A DNA stretch of 45,269 bases. Origin: Rhodospirillales bacterium 69-11. Lineage in GTDB: Bacteria > Pseudomonadota > Alphaproteobacteria > Acetobacterales > Acetobacteraceae. A model generated the notes under the pieces. That model was not told the origin of the DNA, searched no databases, and saw nothing but the letters and a program-made list of their open reading frames with translations. Position numbers and translations under genes: made by a program. The stretch is taken from NCBI GenBank assembly GCA_001898425.1, contig MKTV01000069.1, positions 32,870 to 78,138 on the forward strand, in the 5' to 3' direction. Shown here in pieces: positions 24,059 through 31,407 of the stretch (positions within the stretch are counted from its first letter, which is position 1; the number at the start of each line of letters is the position of its first letter).

Positions 24059-25273
24059 ATGAGCGACCAGACGCGCCCGGAGGGCGTTGCAGAGAGCTGT
24101 TCTTCACCAGCCCAGATCTGGTCTGATCTCGCGCCACTCCATCAGCTCCTGTGCGACGAGAAGACGCCGGAGTCGATCCTGCTGCTCAAGCTCGATCACG
24201 TGGGTGATTTCTGTCTCGCCCTTGATTCCATGATTGTGCTGCGGGAGGCGTTCCCGAGGGCGCGCATCACCCTCGCCTGCGCGCCATGGAGCGTGGCGAT
24301 CGCCGAGGCGCTGGGCGTGGCGGACGAGATCCATCCGCTCCGGTTCTTCGCCGCACGCGCCGATGAACCAAGCGACGCGTTCGACCCCGTGAGGTTGGGG
24401 CCGATCGCGAACCGGCACTTCGATGTGGCCATCGACCTGCGAATCGATCCGGACACGCGCGTCGTCCTCGACCATGTGAACGCGCGGCTTCGATTCGGCT
24501 ATGATGGTTACCAGGGTAAACACCGGCTGACCGTGGCGCTGCCCAGGCCCACCGCGGCGAACGCCGACCATACGTTCAACCATCAATCGCTGCTGATGCT
24601 TCGGCTCGCGCAGACCGTGATCGCCGTCGCGGGCGAGCGGGGCCAGGCGGGCGCGCGGCTGCGGGAGCGCTGCGTCCCGCGCGCCCTTCCGCCGGAGCTC
24701 GCCACGGCGTCGCGGCCCATCGTCGCCCTGTGCACGGGATCGGGCCGCCGGGCGAAGGATTGGCCCCTCGACCGTTTCGTGCGCCTCTCGCAGTGGCTCA
24801 TCGGGAAGCTCGGCGCGACGGTCCTGCTGCTGGGCAGCGCGGACCAGGCGCAGGATGCCGCGCGGCTCCGGGACAGCGCGCCCGCCTCCAACCTGATCGA
24901 CATGGTGGGGAAGACCAGCCTGATCGATGCGATCGGACTGCTGGGACTCTGCGATCTCTTCATCGGCAACGATACCGGCCTGACCCACTACGCCGCCCGG
25001 CTCGGCACGCCCACGGTCGCGATCTTTTCCGGCATCGATCCGACAGCGACGTGGGCTCCCCTGGGCGCGAACGTCACCGTGATCAGGGCCCCCGTGCCTT
25101 GCTCGCCCTGCCATATCCTCCACCTGGAAGACTGCCGGAACGGTCACGCCTGCATGGAGTCCATACCGGTCGAGGCCGTGCAGACCGCGATCCGACGCCA
25201 CTTGGCGAAAGCGGTCGCGCGCACCGCCCCGCCTGGCGCCTCATCGCGGACCGACCTGGCCCCGACAGCGTGA
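24059..25273 (+). CDS. Glycosyltransferase family 9 (heptosyltransferase-like), second copy
   Basis: This 404-residue GT9 protein carries LLLKLDHVGDFCLALDSM (residues 41-58), FPRARITLACAPWSVAIAEA, FDVAIDLRIDPDTRVVLDHV, then PIVALCTGSGRRAKDWPLDR and FIGNDTGLTHYAARLGTP. It ends in the cysteine-rich motif CSPCHILHLEDCRNGHACM typical of bacterial heptosyltransferases. It is likely a cytoplasmic enzyme building a lipopolysaccharide or other surface glycan. ATG 24059 sits right after a run of Gs. It shares the LKLDHxGDF motif with the GT9 genes at 21.1 and 26.6 kb. Only 13 bp separate it from the FkbM methyltransferase gene, so these two probably form an operon, with the methyltransferase modifying the same glycan. 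Confidence 0.9.
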   Translation: MSDQTRPEGVAESCSSPAQIWSDLAPLHQLLCDEKTPESILLLKLDHVGDFCLALDSMIVLREAFPRARITLACAPWSVAIAEALGVADEIHPLRFFAARADEPSDAFDPVRLGPIANRHFDVAIDLRIDPDTRVVLDHVNARLRFGYDGYQGKHRLTVALPRPTAANADHTFNHQSLLMLRLAQTVIAVAGERGQAGARLRERCVPRALPPELATASRPIVALCTGSGRRAKDWPLDRFVRLSQWLIGKLGATVLLLGSADQAQDAARLRDSAPASNLIDMVGKTSLIDAIGLLGLCDLFIGNDTGLTHYAARLGTPTVAIFSGIDPTATWAPLGANVTVIRAPVPCSPCHILHLEDCRNGHACMESIPVEAVQTAIRRHLAKAVARTAPPGASSRTDLAPTA

Positions 25274-25286
25274 GCGAGACCATCGA

Positions 25287-26513
25287 ATGATGCAACGGAG
25301 CCTGAGTCTCGTACGCAAAGTGCGCGACCTTCCACGCGAACTCTTCGCGAGTTTCGGCGACGTCCTGGCCGCCCTCGAGCGCGGCCGACAGGAGACGAAG
25401 GAGGACCTTCGCACCGCCGTCGACGACGTGACTCGCAACATGGAACATTCCCTGGAACGCCAGAGCGGCGTGATCCTGCACGGGATGACGAACTTCGCTG
25501 CGCCCATCCCCGACCTGATGGATGGCGTGCTGCGCCATCTGCAGGATCTCCGCGCACACTCAAGCGCCGAGGCCTTCGAACGCGTCTCTGCGCAGATCGC
25601 CGAGTTCTCCGCCGTCGCGACACGGCTGACCGAAACCTCCGCCGCCATGCAACAGGACCTGGCGCGACAGAAAGCGGAGATTTCGGAACACCACGCCGCG
25701 CTCGCCGCCCAGATGAGCGAGATGATGCGGCTGCAGCGCGAAGCCCGCCGCATGATGCCCTCGGATCCCTGGGGGATCGAGACCGCCGATCGGGTTCGCC
25801 GCGTCCTGGCGCAGCTCCGCCCATTCCGTCTCGACGATCCCGGGAAGATCCGGCTGGGGCGACCGCATGACGGCGGCTATGTCATGGTCGACGATATCGC
25901 ATCGAACGATTGCGCCATCTCGCTTGGCATCGACGGCGACGTCTCGTGGGACCTCGAGATCGCGCAACGCGGGCTGACGGTCCACCAGTTCGACCACACG
26001 GTCGAGGCACCGCCCACGGCACATCCCAACTTCGTCTTCCAGAAGCGCCGCGTCGCACCCGATGACGGGGCCGACCGCATGTCGATCGACACGATGATCG
26101 GCGAGCGGACCGCGTCCGGGGCAGACCGCATCATCCTGAAGATCGACATCGAAGGCGACGAGTGGGCCTGCCTGGAAGCCGTGAAGGCGTCAGCGCTCGC
26201 CCACTGCACCCAGATGATCTGCGAATTCCATCACCTGAACCGCCTCGCCGATCCCGATTTCGCCAACGCCGCATATCGCGTCTTCGCCCGGCTGGCGGAA
26301 GAGTTCTTCGTCTGCCACGTCCACGCGAACAACTGTGGCGACCTGTGCAATGTCGGGAACACCTGCTTCCCCGACACGCTGGAGGTGACGTTCGCCAATC
26401 GGCGCAACTACACCCCGGTTGATGCCGTCGAGATCTTTCCGACCCCGATCGACATGCCGAATCAGCAGGGCCGCGCGGACATCTTCCTGGGAGCGTTCCG
26501 CTTCAGCCCCTGA
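25287..26513 (+). CDS. FkbM-type methyltransferase with long coiled-coil N-terminus
   Basis: The 408-residue protein has two parts. Residues 1 to about 155 are charged and heptad-like, with segments such as LAALERGRQETKEDLRTAV and ETSAAMQQDLARQKAEISEH, which reads as coiled coil and has no membrane segment. Residues 165-408 form an FkbM-type SAM methyltransferase: GRPHDGGYVMVDDI (191-204), the SAM-binding LGIDGDVSWDLEIA (213-226) and the hallmark LKIDIEGDEW (284-293), then ICEFHHLNRLAD. FkbM enzymes methylate hydroxyls of sugars or polyketides. The coiled coil suggests it docks to a partner or forms oligomers. It follows a GT9 gene by 13 bp and probably methylates the sugar added there; that is inference. 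Confidence 0.83.
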   Translation: MMQRSLSLVRKVRDLPRELFASFGDVLAALERGRQETKEDLRTAVDDVTRNMEHSLERQSGVILHGMTNFAAPIPDLMDGVLRHLQDLRAHSSAEAFERVSAQIAEFSAVATRLTETSAAMQQDLARQKAEISEHHAALAAQMSEMMRLQREARRMMPSDPWGIETADRVRRVLAQLRPFRLDDPGKIRLGRPHDGGYVMVDDIASNDCAISLGIDGDVSWDLEIAQRGLTVHQFDHTVEAPPTAHPNFVFQKRRVAPDDGADRMSIDTMIGERTASGADRIILKIDIEGDEWACLEAVKASALAHCTQMICEFHHLNRLADPDFANAAYRVFARLAEEFFVCHVHANNCGDLCNVGNTCFPDTLEVTFANRRNYTPVDAVEIFPTPIDMPNQQGRADIFLGAFRFSP

Positions 26514-26618
26514 GCGGCGCGCCGTCCGGTGCTCGCGGCACGGGATGCGTCGACGGGCAGAGGTGCGCTGGCTCAACTGGCGGCGGGACACGGCCGCCTC
26601 GTCGAGGGCACGCGTGCG

Positions 26619-28382
26619 TCAGGGCGTCGTGCCGAGGGCGGTATTCAGCGCCGCCGGCTCTCGTTCGGCTTCCGCGAGGTCGCCCTCTCCCGCCAGCAAC
26701 GCTTCCGCCTCGGCCAGCACCCGCGGCGGCGTGATCTCCCGCATGCAGGCATGCCCCGCCACGCATTCGCGCAGGAGCTCGAACCCGCACGGAGAGCAGG
26801 ACACGTCATACATGATCGCGCGCGCCCGGATCCCGCGCGGGCCCCATTCCTGGGGCTGATGGCTCGCGGAATACACGGCCAGCACGCGGGCACCGAGCGC
26901 AGCGGCCTGATGGGCGATTCCGGAGTTGTTGCAGATGACCAGATCGGCCGTCCGCAAGACGTCCTGCAGCTCCGACCAGCTCGTCCTGCCCACGAGGTTC
27001 CTGAGCCGCGGAGAGCTGATGCGGCCGGTGATCGCGGCTGCATCGTCCATCTGCGCCTTGGTCCCCAGCAGGAGAACCTCGCACTGGCGGCGCTCCAGGA
27101 GCATGCCGATCAGTTGCGCATAGTACTCGCTCGGCCAGTTCCGGATGGGGGAGTTGCTGAACGGCGCGACCGCGATGCGCTCCGGGCCCCGATCGGCCTG
27201 CGCGGAGGCAGAGGCAGCGCCGGTCGCCCTCTCCGCGGCCACGCCGTAGAGGTCGGCCACTCGTTCGCGGACGAGCGCGACCAGCAGTGAGAGCTTCTCG
27301 CCGACATGCAGTTCGGCGGGCCGGAAGCGCGCCACCATCGCCGCTTCGACCTGGTGCACGATCACGCCGGAGAAGCGCACGGTGCCCGGCCTCGGCGTCC
27401 CCTCGACGCGGACGCGGAACTCGTAGCGCGAGTGTCTGGTCTCGTTGGTGAACTCCAGGCGCACCGCGCCCCGGCGGAGCGCCAGGATTTCCCGCCGGCC
27501 GAAGACCTTCTCGACGACGAGCTGCCCGCCGTCCCGCACGACCTCGACGCGAACCGAGGCGGGCCGGATGCCAGGCACGTGTCCCCGGACGCTCAGTCCC
27601 ACCTCGGCCTGGAGCTTGCCGACGGGCAGCGCCGTGTAGGGGCCGTGCACGAGCACGCCCGCCACGAAGGAGCCGAACTGCTGCAGCGGCTCCTTCACCT
27701 CCAGGATCGAGTTGAAGCGGTCCGGCGGCAGATAGAGGTACTTCTCGACCGCCACGCCTGGATCGCCGCGCGCCGTGTGTTCGTGCGGAAGCGCGATGTC
27801 CAGCAACGGAAACTGGAACGTCGAGCCGATGCCACAGCGCAGGCGCGCGTCGATCCGGCCGAGGAGATGCCGGGTATCCTCATCGACGCGGAGGTCGATG
27901 GCGAGATCGAATGGGCCGTCGGCCGCTTCCTCGAAGGCGCGGAGAGGCTCGACGTCGAGCGCGACCTCCTGGTTGGGACGTTCCGGGAAGTAGTTGAAGC
28001 AGCGGACCTCGTCCACGAAGCCGGATCGTTCGGCGCTCGCCTTGTTCCACGCCCCGCAGATCAGCCGGATATGGGCGCGGGGAAACGTCTCCCGCAGCAG
28101 CCGCAAGGCAGGCAACGCGATGACGAAATCGCCGAAATGATCGAGCTTGAGGGCGACGATGCGCTCGATCGGTCGACGGTTCGCCCCGAAATCATACTCC
28201 TGGAGCTGCGCGGGCCGGTCGACCCCGGCCTCCCTGCTGGCGAGCCGAACCGCAAACGGCAGCAACGCCTCGGAGGACGGCGCCGGGATTGCGTGGGCAT
28301 CCGAACCGCGTTCATCTCCGGGGGTTATCGTGGCATCGAAGCCGACGGGATCACTGGACGGTGGCAGGTCCCGATCGTTCAT
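26619..28382 (-). CDS. Glycosyltransferase family 9 with inserted beta-rich domain
   Basis: From ATG 28382 the protein has 587 residues, about 180 more than the other GT9 copies. Residues 76-93 (IVALKLDHFGDFVIALPA) and 158-175 (FDLAIDLRVDEDTRHLLG) are the normal N-terminal GT9 domain. IAVAPFSNSPIRNWPSEYY (403-421), LVICNNSGIAHQAAALGARV and CSPCGFELLRECVAGHACM form the C-terminal nucleotide-sugar domain. Between them, about residues 215-347 (DNA 27342-27740) is an extra segment with alternating hydrophobic strands (VRVEVVRDGGQLVVEKVF; YEFRVRVEGTPRPGTVRF) that looks like a beta-sandwich. ATG 28406 is another possible start; neither has a good ribosome site. It converges with the FkbM gene and diverges from the methyltransferase at 28472. 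Confidence 0.85.
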   Translation of the reverse strand: MNDRDLPPSSDPVGFDATITPGDERGSDAHAIPAPSSEALLPFAVRLASREAGVDRPAQLQEYDFGANRRPIERIVALKLDHFGDFVIALPALRLLRETFPRAHIRLICGAWNKASAERSGFVDEVRCFNYFPERPNQEVALDVEPLRAFEEAADGPFDLAIDLRVDEDTRHLLGRIDARLRCGIGSTFQFPLLDIALPHEHTARGDPGVAVEKYLYLPPDRFNSILEVKEPLQQFGSFVAGVLVHGPYTALPVGKLQAEVGLSVRGHVPGIRPASVRVEVVRDGGQLVVEKVFGRREILALRRGAVRLEFTNETRHSRYEFRVRVEGTPRPGTVRFSGVIVHQVEAAMVARFRPAELHVGEKLSLLVALVRERVADLYGVAAERATGAASASAQADRGPERIAVAPFSNSPIRNWPSEYYAQLIGMLLERRQCEVLLLGTKAQMDDAAAITGRISSPRLRNLVGRTSWSELQDVLRTADLVICNNSGIAHQAAALGARVLAVYSASHQPQEWGPRGIRARAIMYDVSCSPCGFELLRECVAGHACMREITPPRVLAEAEALLAGEGDLAEAEREPAALNTALGTTP

Positions 28383-28471
28383 AGATTCGCCAATGCGTGT
28401 CGTCATTGCTGGCCGGGGCTTAACTGAGTGCCGTCGAGGAGGCAAGATGCCCCCGCAGCCTTGGGGTCCAC

Positions 28472-29755
28472 ATGACAAGTTCGCAGCCACTGTTTTTGGA
28501 GAATCAGTTTGATCTTCGAGATGCTTTAAGTCGCTTGGGTCCTCTGCACGAGGCGAACAGTCGATCGAAGCAGGCCCCCTGCAAGATCTGCGGAACACCG
28601 AGCCTCGAATTTGATCACGTCGATTTCAATAAATACTGCGACGATCTGAACTGCTACAAGTTCGGCTTCTCAGGCTTTCAGGTCTCTTACCTGAGATGCC
28701 GGGAATGCGGCTTCCTCTTCACCAAGGACTTCGATCACTGGTCGAGCGAGGACTTCCGCCGGTACATCTACAACAACGATTATACCAAAGTGGACCCGGA
28801 ATATATCAGCATCCGGCCAACGCACGTGGGAAAGGATTTCGCGCGGCGACTGAAAGGCGCCGAAGGCGCGCGCATCCTCGACTACGGCTCCGGAGCGGGT
28901 GTCTTCGCCGACACCTTGCGGCAGAACGGGTTCGTGTCGGTCACCAGTTACGACCCGTTTTCCTCGCCCGAACGGCCGACGGGGCGGTTCGACATCATCA
29001 CGTCGTTCGAGGTGATCGAGCATACGCCTGATCCCCTGGGCACCTTCGCCGACATGCGGTCGCTGCTGCACGACGATGGCTGCATCATCGTGAGCCAGAC
29101 GCTGCAACCCGCCGACATCCTGTCGATCCGCGGCAGCTGGTGGTACCTGGCGCCCCGGAACGGCCACGTGTCGACCTATACCGAGGAATGCCTCGAGGTG
29201 ATCGGCCGGCAGGGCGGGCACTACTTCCATCGTGGCGACACCGTCTATGCCTTCGTCGGGCCGAAGCCCTCCGAACACGCCGCCATCGCGGCCGCCTCGA
29301 TCGGGCCGTCCTTCTCGAGCGTGAAGCTGTATGCCCCGACCGCCCTGCGCGAGCGGGCCGTGCTGGGGCCCGACCGCCTGCGGATTGCCTGGCACGTGAT
29401 GGAGTCGGACGAGGTCGAGACGTTCCGCTGGACCGGCGACTACGGCTCCTTCGACTGGCAGGCGACATGGCCGGACGTGGAGCGGGTGCGCTTCTCCGTG
29501 CCGGTCGTGCGGCCGGTTGCAGCCGACTTCGTGGCGCAGTCCGTGTTCACGCTCGACGGGGAGCCACAGCCGGCCGCATTCGTCAGGGGCGCGGTCGTCG
29601 CCGATTTCGACACGAAGGGCCGCCGCAGCGGCGTCGTGCGCCTCGAAACGCCCCAGCCTCCGCGGCTCCCCGCCGAGGGCAACCGCGCCGTCGGGCTGGC
29701 GGTTCCGATCCGATCCGACCGGGATGGGGGTGAAGGCCAGGCGGCGTCCGCCTGA
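28472..29755 (+). CDS. SAM-dependent methyltransferase with N-terminal zinc finger and C-terminal beta-rich domain
   Basis: This 427-residue protein has three parts. Residues 30-85 hold two Cys pairs (CKIC at 37-40, CREC at 76-79), a probable zinc-binding unit common in sugar-modifying methyltransferases. Residues 125-265 are a class-I methyltransferase with RILDYGSGAGVFADTL (motif I) and DIITSFEVIEHTPDPLG, followed by GCIIVSQTL. Residues about 285-400 form an unassigned beta-rich tail (LRIAWHVMESDEVETFRW; VERVRFSVPVVRP). The first ~350 bases are visibly less GC-rich than the flanks, with AT-ending codons such as ttt, aat and aaa, which suggests transfer. It is divergent from the GT9 gene and converges on the DUF3293 gene. 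Its target is probably a sugar, by context. Confidence 0.82.
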   Translation: MTSSQPLFLENQFDLRDALSRLGPLHEANSRSKQAPCKICGTPSLEFDHVDFNKYCDDLNCYKFGFSGFQVSYLRCRECGFLFTKDFDHWSSEDFRRYIYNNDYTKVDPEYISIRPTHVGKDFARRLKGAEGARILDYGSGAGVFADTLRQNGFVSVTSYDPFSSPERPTGRFDIITSFEVIEHTPDPLGTFADMRSLLHDDGCIIVSQTLQPADILSIRGSWWYLAPRNGHVSTYTEECLEVIGRQGGHYFHRGDTVYAFVGPKPSEHAAIAAASIGPSFSSVKLYAPTALRERAVLGPDRLRIAWHVMESDEVETFRWTGDYGSFDWQATWPDVERVRFSVPVVRPVAADFVAQSVFTLDGEPQPAAFVRGAVVADFDTKGRRSGVVRLETPQPPRLPAEGNRAVGLAVPIRSDRDGGEGQAASA

Positions 29756-29875
29756 GGGACGGGCCGATCGCGCTTCGCGCGACGCGGCCGCTCGCGAGGC
29801 AACGCACCGGTTCGGCCGGGAGCGCATCAGGCGGCATCGCCGCCGGCGCGTTGCGCTTCGGGCCGGTGACCGGCG

Positions 29876-30271
29876 TCAGCCCGGATTGAACCGAAGGCGC
29901 GCCGCCTGTCCGCGGCGCAGCACCACCACGGCCCGCTGCCGGAACGTCCACGCGATCCGGCAGATCGGCGGTTCGGCGCCCAGGACCAGCAGGTGCGCTT
30001 CGTGCCAGCCATGCCAGACCCCTTCGGCCGGCAGCACGGGGCGGCGGCCCAACCGCTCCCCCAGGATGCGTTGCCGCCGGAGGTTCCACCCGGCCGGCAT
30101 GCGCCGGGAGCGCGGGTTCCAGGCGGTCAGCAGCACCGCGCTCCTGACCCGGGCTGCCCGCAACCGGCCATCCACGGCGGCGGACCGCCGACCGATCCGC
30201 ACCACCGCGCCGGCAACGCGGTACTCGGTGCACCGATAGGCGCGCAGCAGGCCGGCGGGCGGCGGACTCAC
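29876..30271 (-). CDS. DUF3293 family protein
   Basis: The gene starts with GTG at 30271, overlapping the rodA stop (GTGA), with GGGGAGA just upstream inside rodA. This gives 131 residues. The pattern matches DUF3293: LLRAYRCTEYRVAGAVVRIG at the N-terminus, then RSAVLLTAWNPRSRRMPAG, then HEAHLLVLGAEPPICRIAWT and a closing AVVVLRRGQAARLRF. No catalytic residues or membrane segments are seen; it should be cytoplasmic. The family has no established function. A longer open frame reaching back to 30670 lies inside rodA in another frame and is rejected. Its position as last gene of the elongation operon makes it co-translated with RodA. Confidence 0.75.
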   Translation of the reverse strand: MSPPPAGLLRAYRCTEYRVAGAVVRIGRRSAAVDGRLRAARVRSAVLLTAWNPRSRRMPAGWNLRRQRILGERLGRRPVLPAEGVWHGWHEAHLLVLGAEPPICRIAWTFRQRAVVVLRRGQAARLRFNPG

Positions 30272-31407
30272 GTCTCCCCGGTGCCGGCGAACTCCACGTC
30301 GCGATGGACATGCACCGACATCAGGACGCCGAAGCCGAACATCACCATGATCATCGCCGACCCGCCATGCGAGACGAGCGGCAGCGGCACGCCGCCCACC
30401 GGGATCGCGCCCATCACCATGGCGATGTTGACGAACACGTACATGAAGAAGTTGCACGACAGCCCGACCGCCACCAGCCGCCCGAACTGATGGCGGCACC
30501 GCAGCGCGATCAGCATCCCGCCCAGCACGATCAGCGCGATCAGCACCAGGACGGCGATGGAGCCCACCCAGCCGAACTCCTCGCCCAGGATGGTGAAGAT
30601 GAAGTCGGTCTGCTTCTCGGGCAGGAAGTCGAGCTGCCCTTGCGTGCCCTGCAGGAACCCCTTGCCCCACATCCCGCCCGATCCCAGCGCGATCTTGGAC
30701 TGGATGATGTTATAGCCGGCGCCCAGCGGGTCGCTCTCGGGATGCAGGAAGGTGTCGATGCGGGCACGCTGGTAGTCGTGCAGATGGTCGTAGGCGATGC
30801 GCGCAGCGAACGGGATCGGCGCCGCGACCAGCAGGAACTTCCACCACCGCACGCCGGCAGCGAAGAACACGCAGCCGCCGACGATCGCCGTGATCACCGC
30901 CGTGCCGAGATTCGGTTCCTTCAGGATCAGCCCGACCGGCACCAGCACCGCGATCACCGGCGGAATCAGGAACAGCGGATTGCCGATCCGCTCCCAGCTT
31001 GCGCGGTGGAACCAGGAGGCGAGCGCCAGCACGAGCGCCACCTTCATGAACTCCGACGGCTGCACCTGCAGGCCGCCCAGCTCGATCCAGCGCTGTGCCC
31101 CCTTCCCGACATGGCCCATCTTGAGCACCAGCGTCAGCAGCGCGACGCCGACCCCGTACAGCGGCCAGGCCAGCCGCGCGATGATGCGGATATCGACCAG
31201 GGCGATGCCGGCCATCATCACCACCGCCGCGGCGAAGCGCAGGATGTGGCGCGTCGCATACGGCTCCGGCCCGCCGGCGGCGCTGTAGAGCGCGGTATAG
31301 CCCACGCCCGCCAGGCCACAGAGCAGCAGCACGTAGAGCCAGTTGATCTGCAGGATCTTGCCGGTGAGGTCGAACGAGGCCTCCCGCCACAGGCGGCGCT
31401 GCATCAT
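30268..31407 (-). CDS. rodA: Rod shape-determining protein RodA (SEDS glycosyltransferase)
   Basis: The 379-residue polytopic membrane protein belongs to the SEDS family, which polymerises lipid II glycan strands during side-wall growth together with PBP2. Recognisable parts are LCGLAGVGYTALYSAAGG, RWIELGGLQVQPSEFMKVAL (the SEDS signature), LILKEPNLGTAVITAIVGG and LPEKQTDFIFTILGEEFGW followed by GAIPVGGVPLPLVSHGGSAM near the C-terminus. About ten hydrophobic segments fit the family. Its first ATG overlaps the mrdA stop (ATGA), so synthesis is coupled to that of its partner transpeptidase. It is the fifth gene of the mreB-mreC-mreD-mrdA-rodA operon. Confidence 0.95.
   Translation of the reverse strand: MMQRRLWREASFDLTGKILQINWLYVLLLCGLAGVGYTALYSAAGGPEPYATRHILRFAAAVVMMAGIALVDIRIIARLAWPLYGVGVALLTLVLKMGHVGKGAQRWIELGGLQVQPSEFMKVALVLALASWFHRASWERIGNPLFLIPPVIAVLVPVGLILKEPNLGTAVITAIVGGCVFFAAGVRWWKFLLVAAPIPFAARIAYDHLHDYQRARIDTFLHPESDPLGAGYNIIQSKIALGSGGMWGKGFLQGTQGQLDFLPEKQTDFIFTILGEEFGWVGSIAVLVLIALIVLGGMLIALRCRHQFGRLVAVGLSCNFFMYVFVNIAMVMGAIPVGGVPLPLVSHGGSAMIMVMFGFGVLMSVHVHRDVEFAGTGET

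Noticed and set aside
29768-29782. TCGCGC-TTC-GCGCGA hairpin between convergent genes
   Set aside because: Short stem and no T-run; too weak to call a terminator.
30272-30670. N-terminal extension of the DUF3293 gene
   Set aside because: It overlaps rodA in another frame; the GTGA overlap with a ribosome site gives the natural start.
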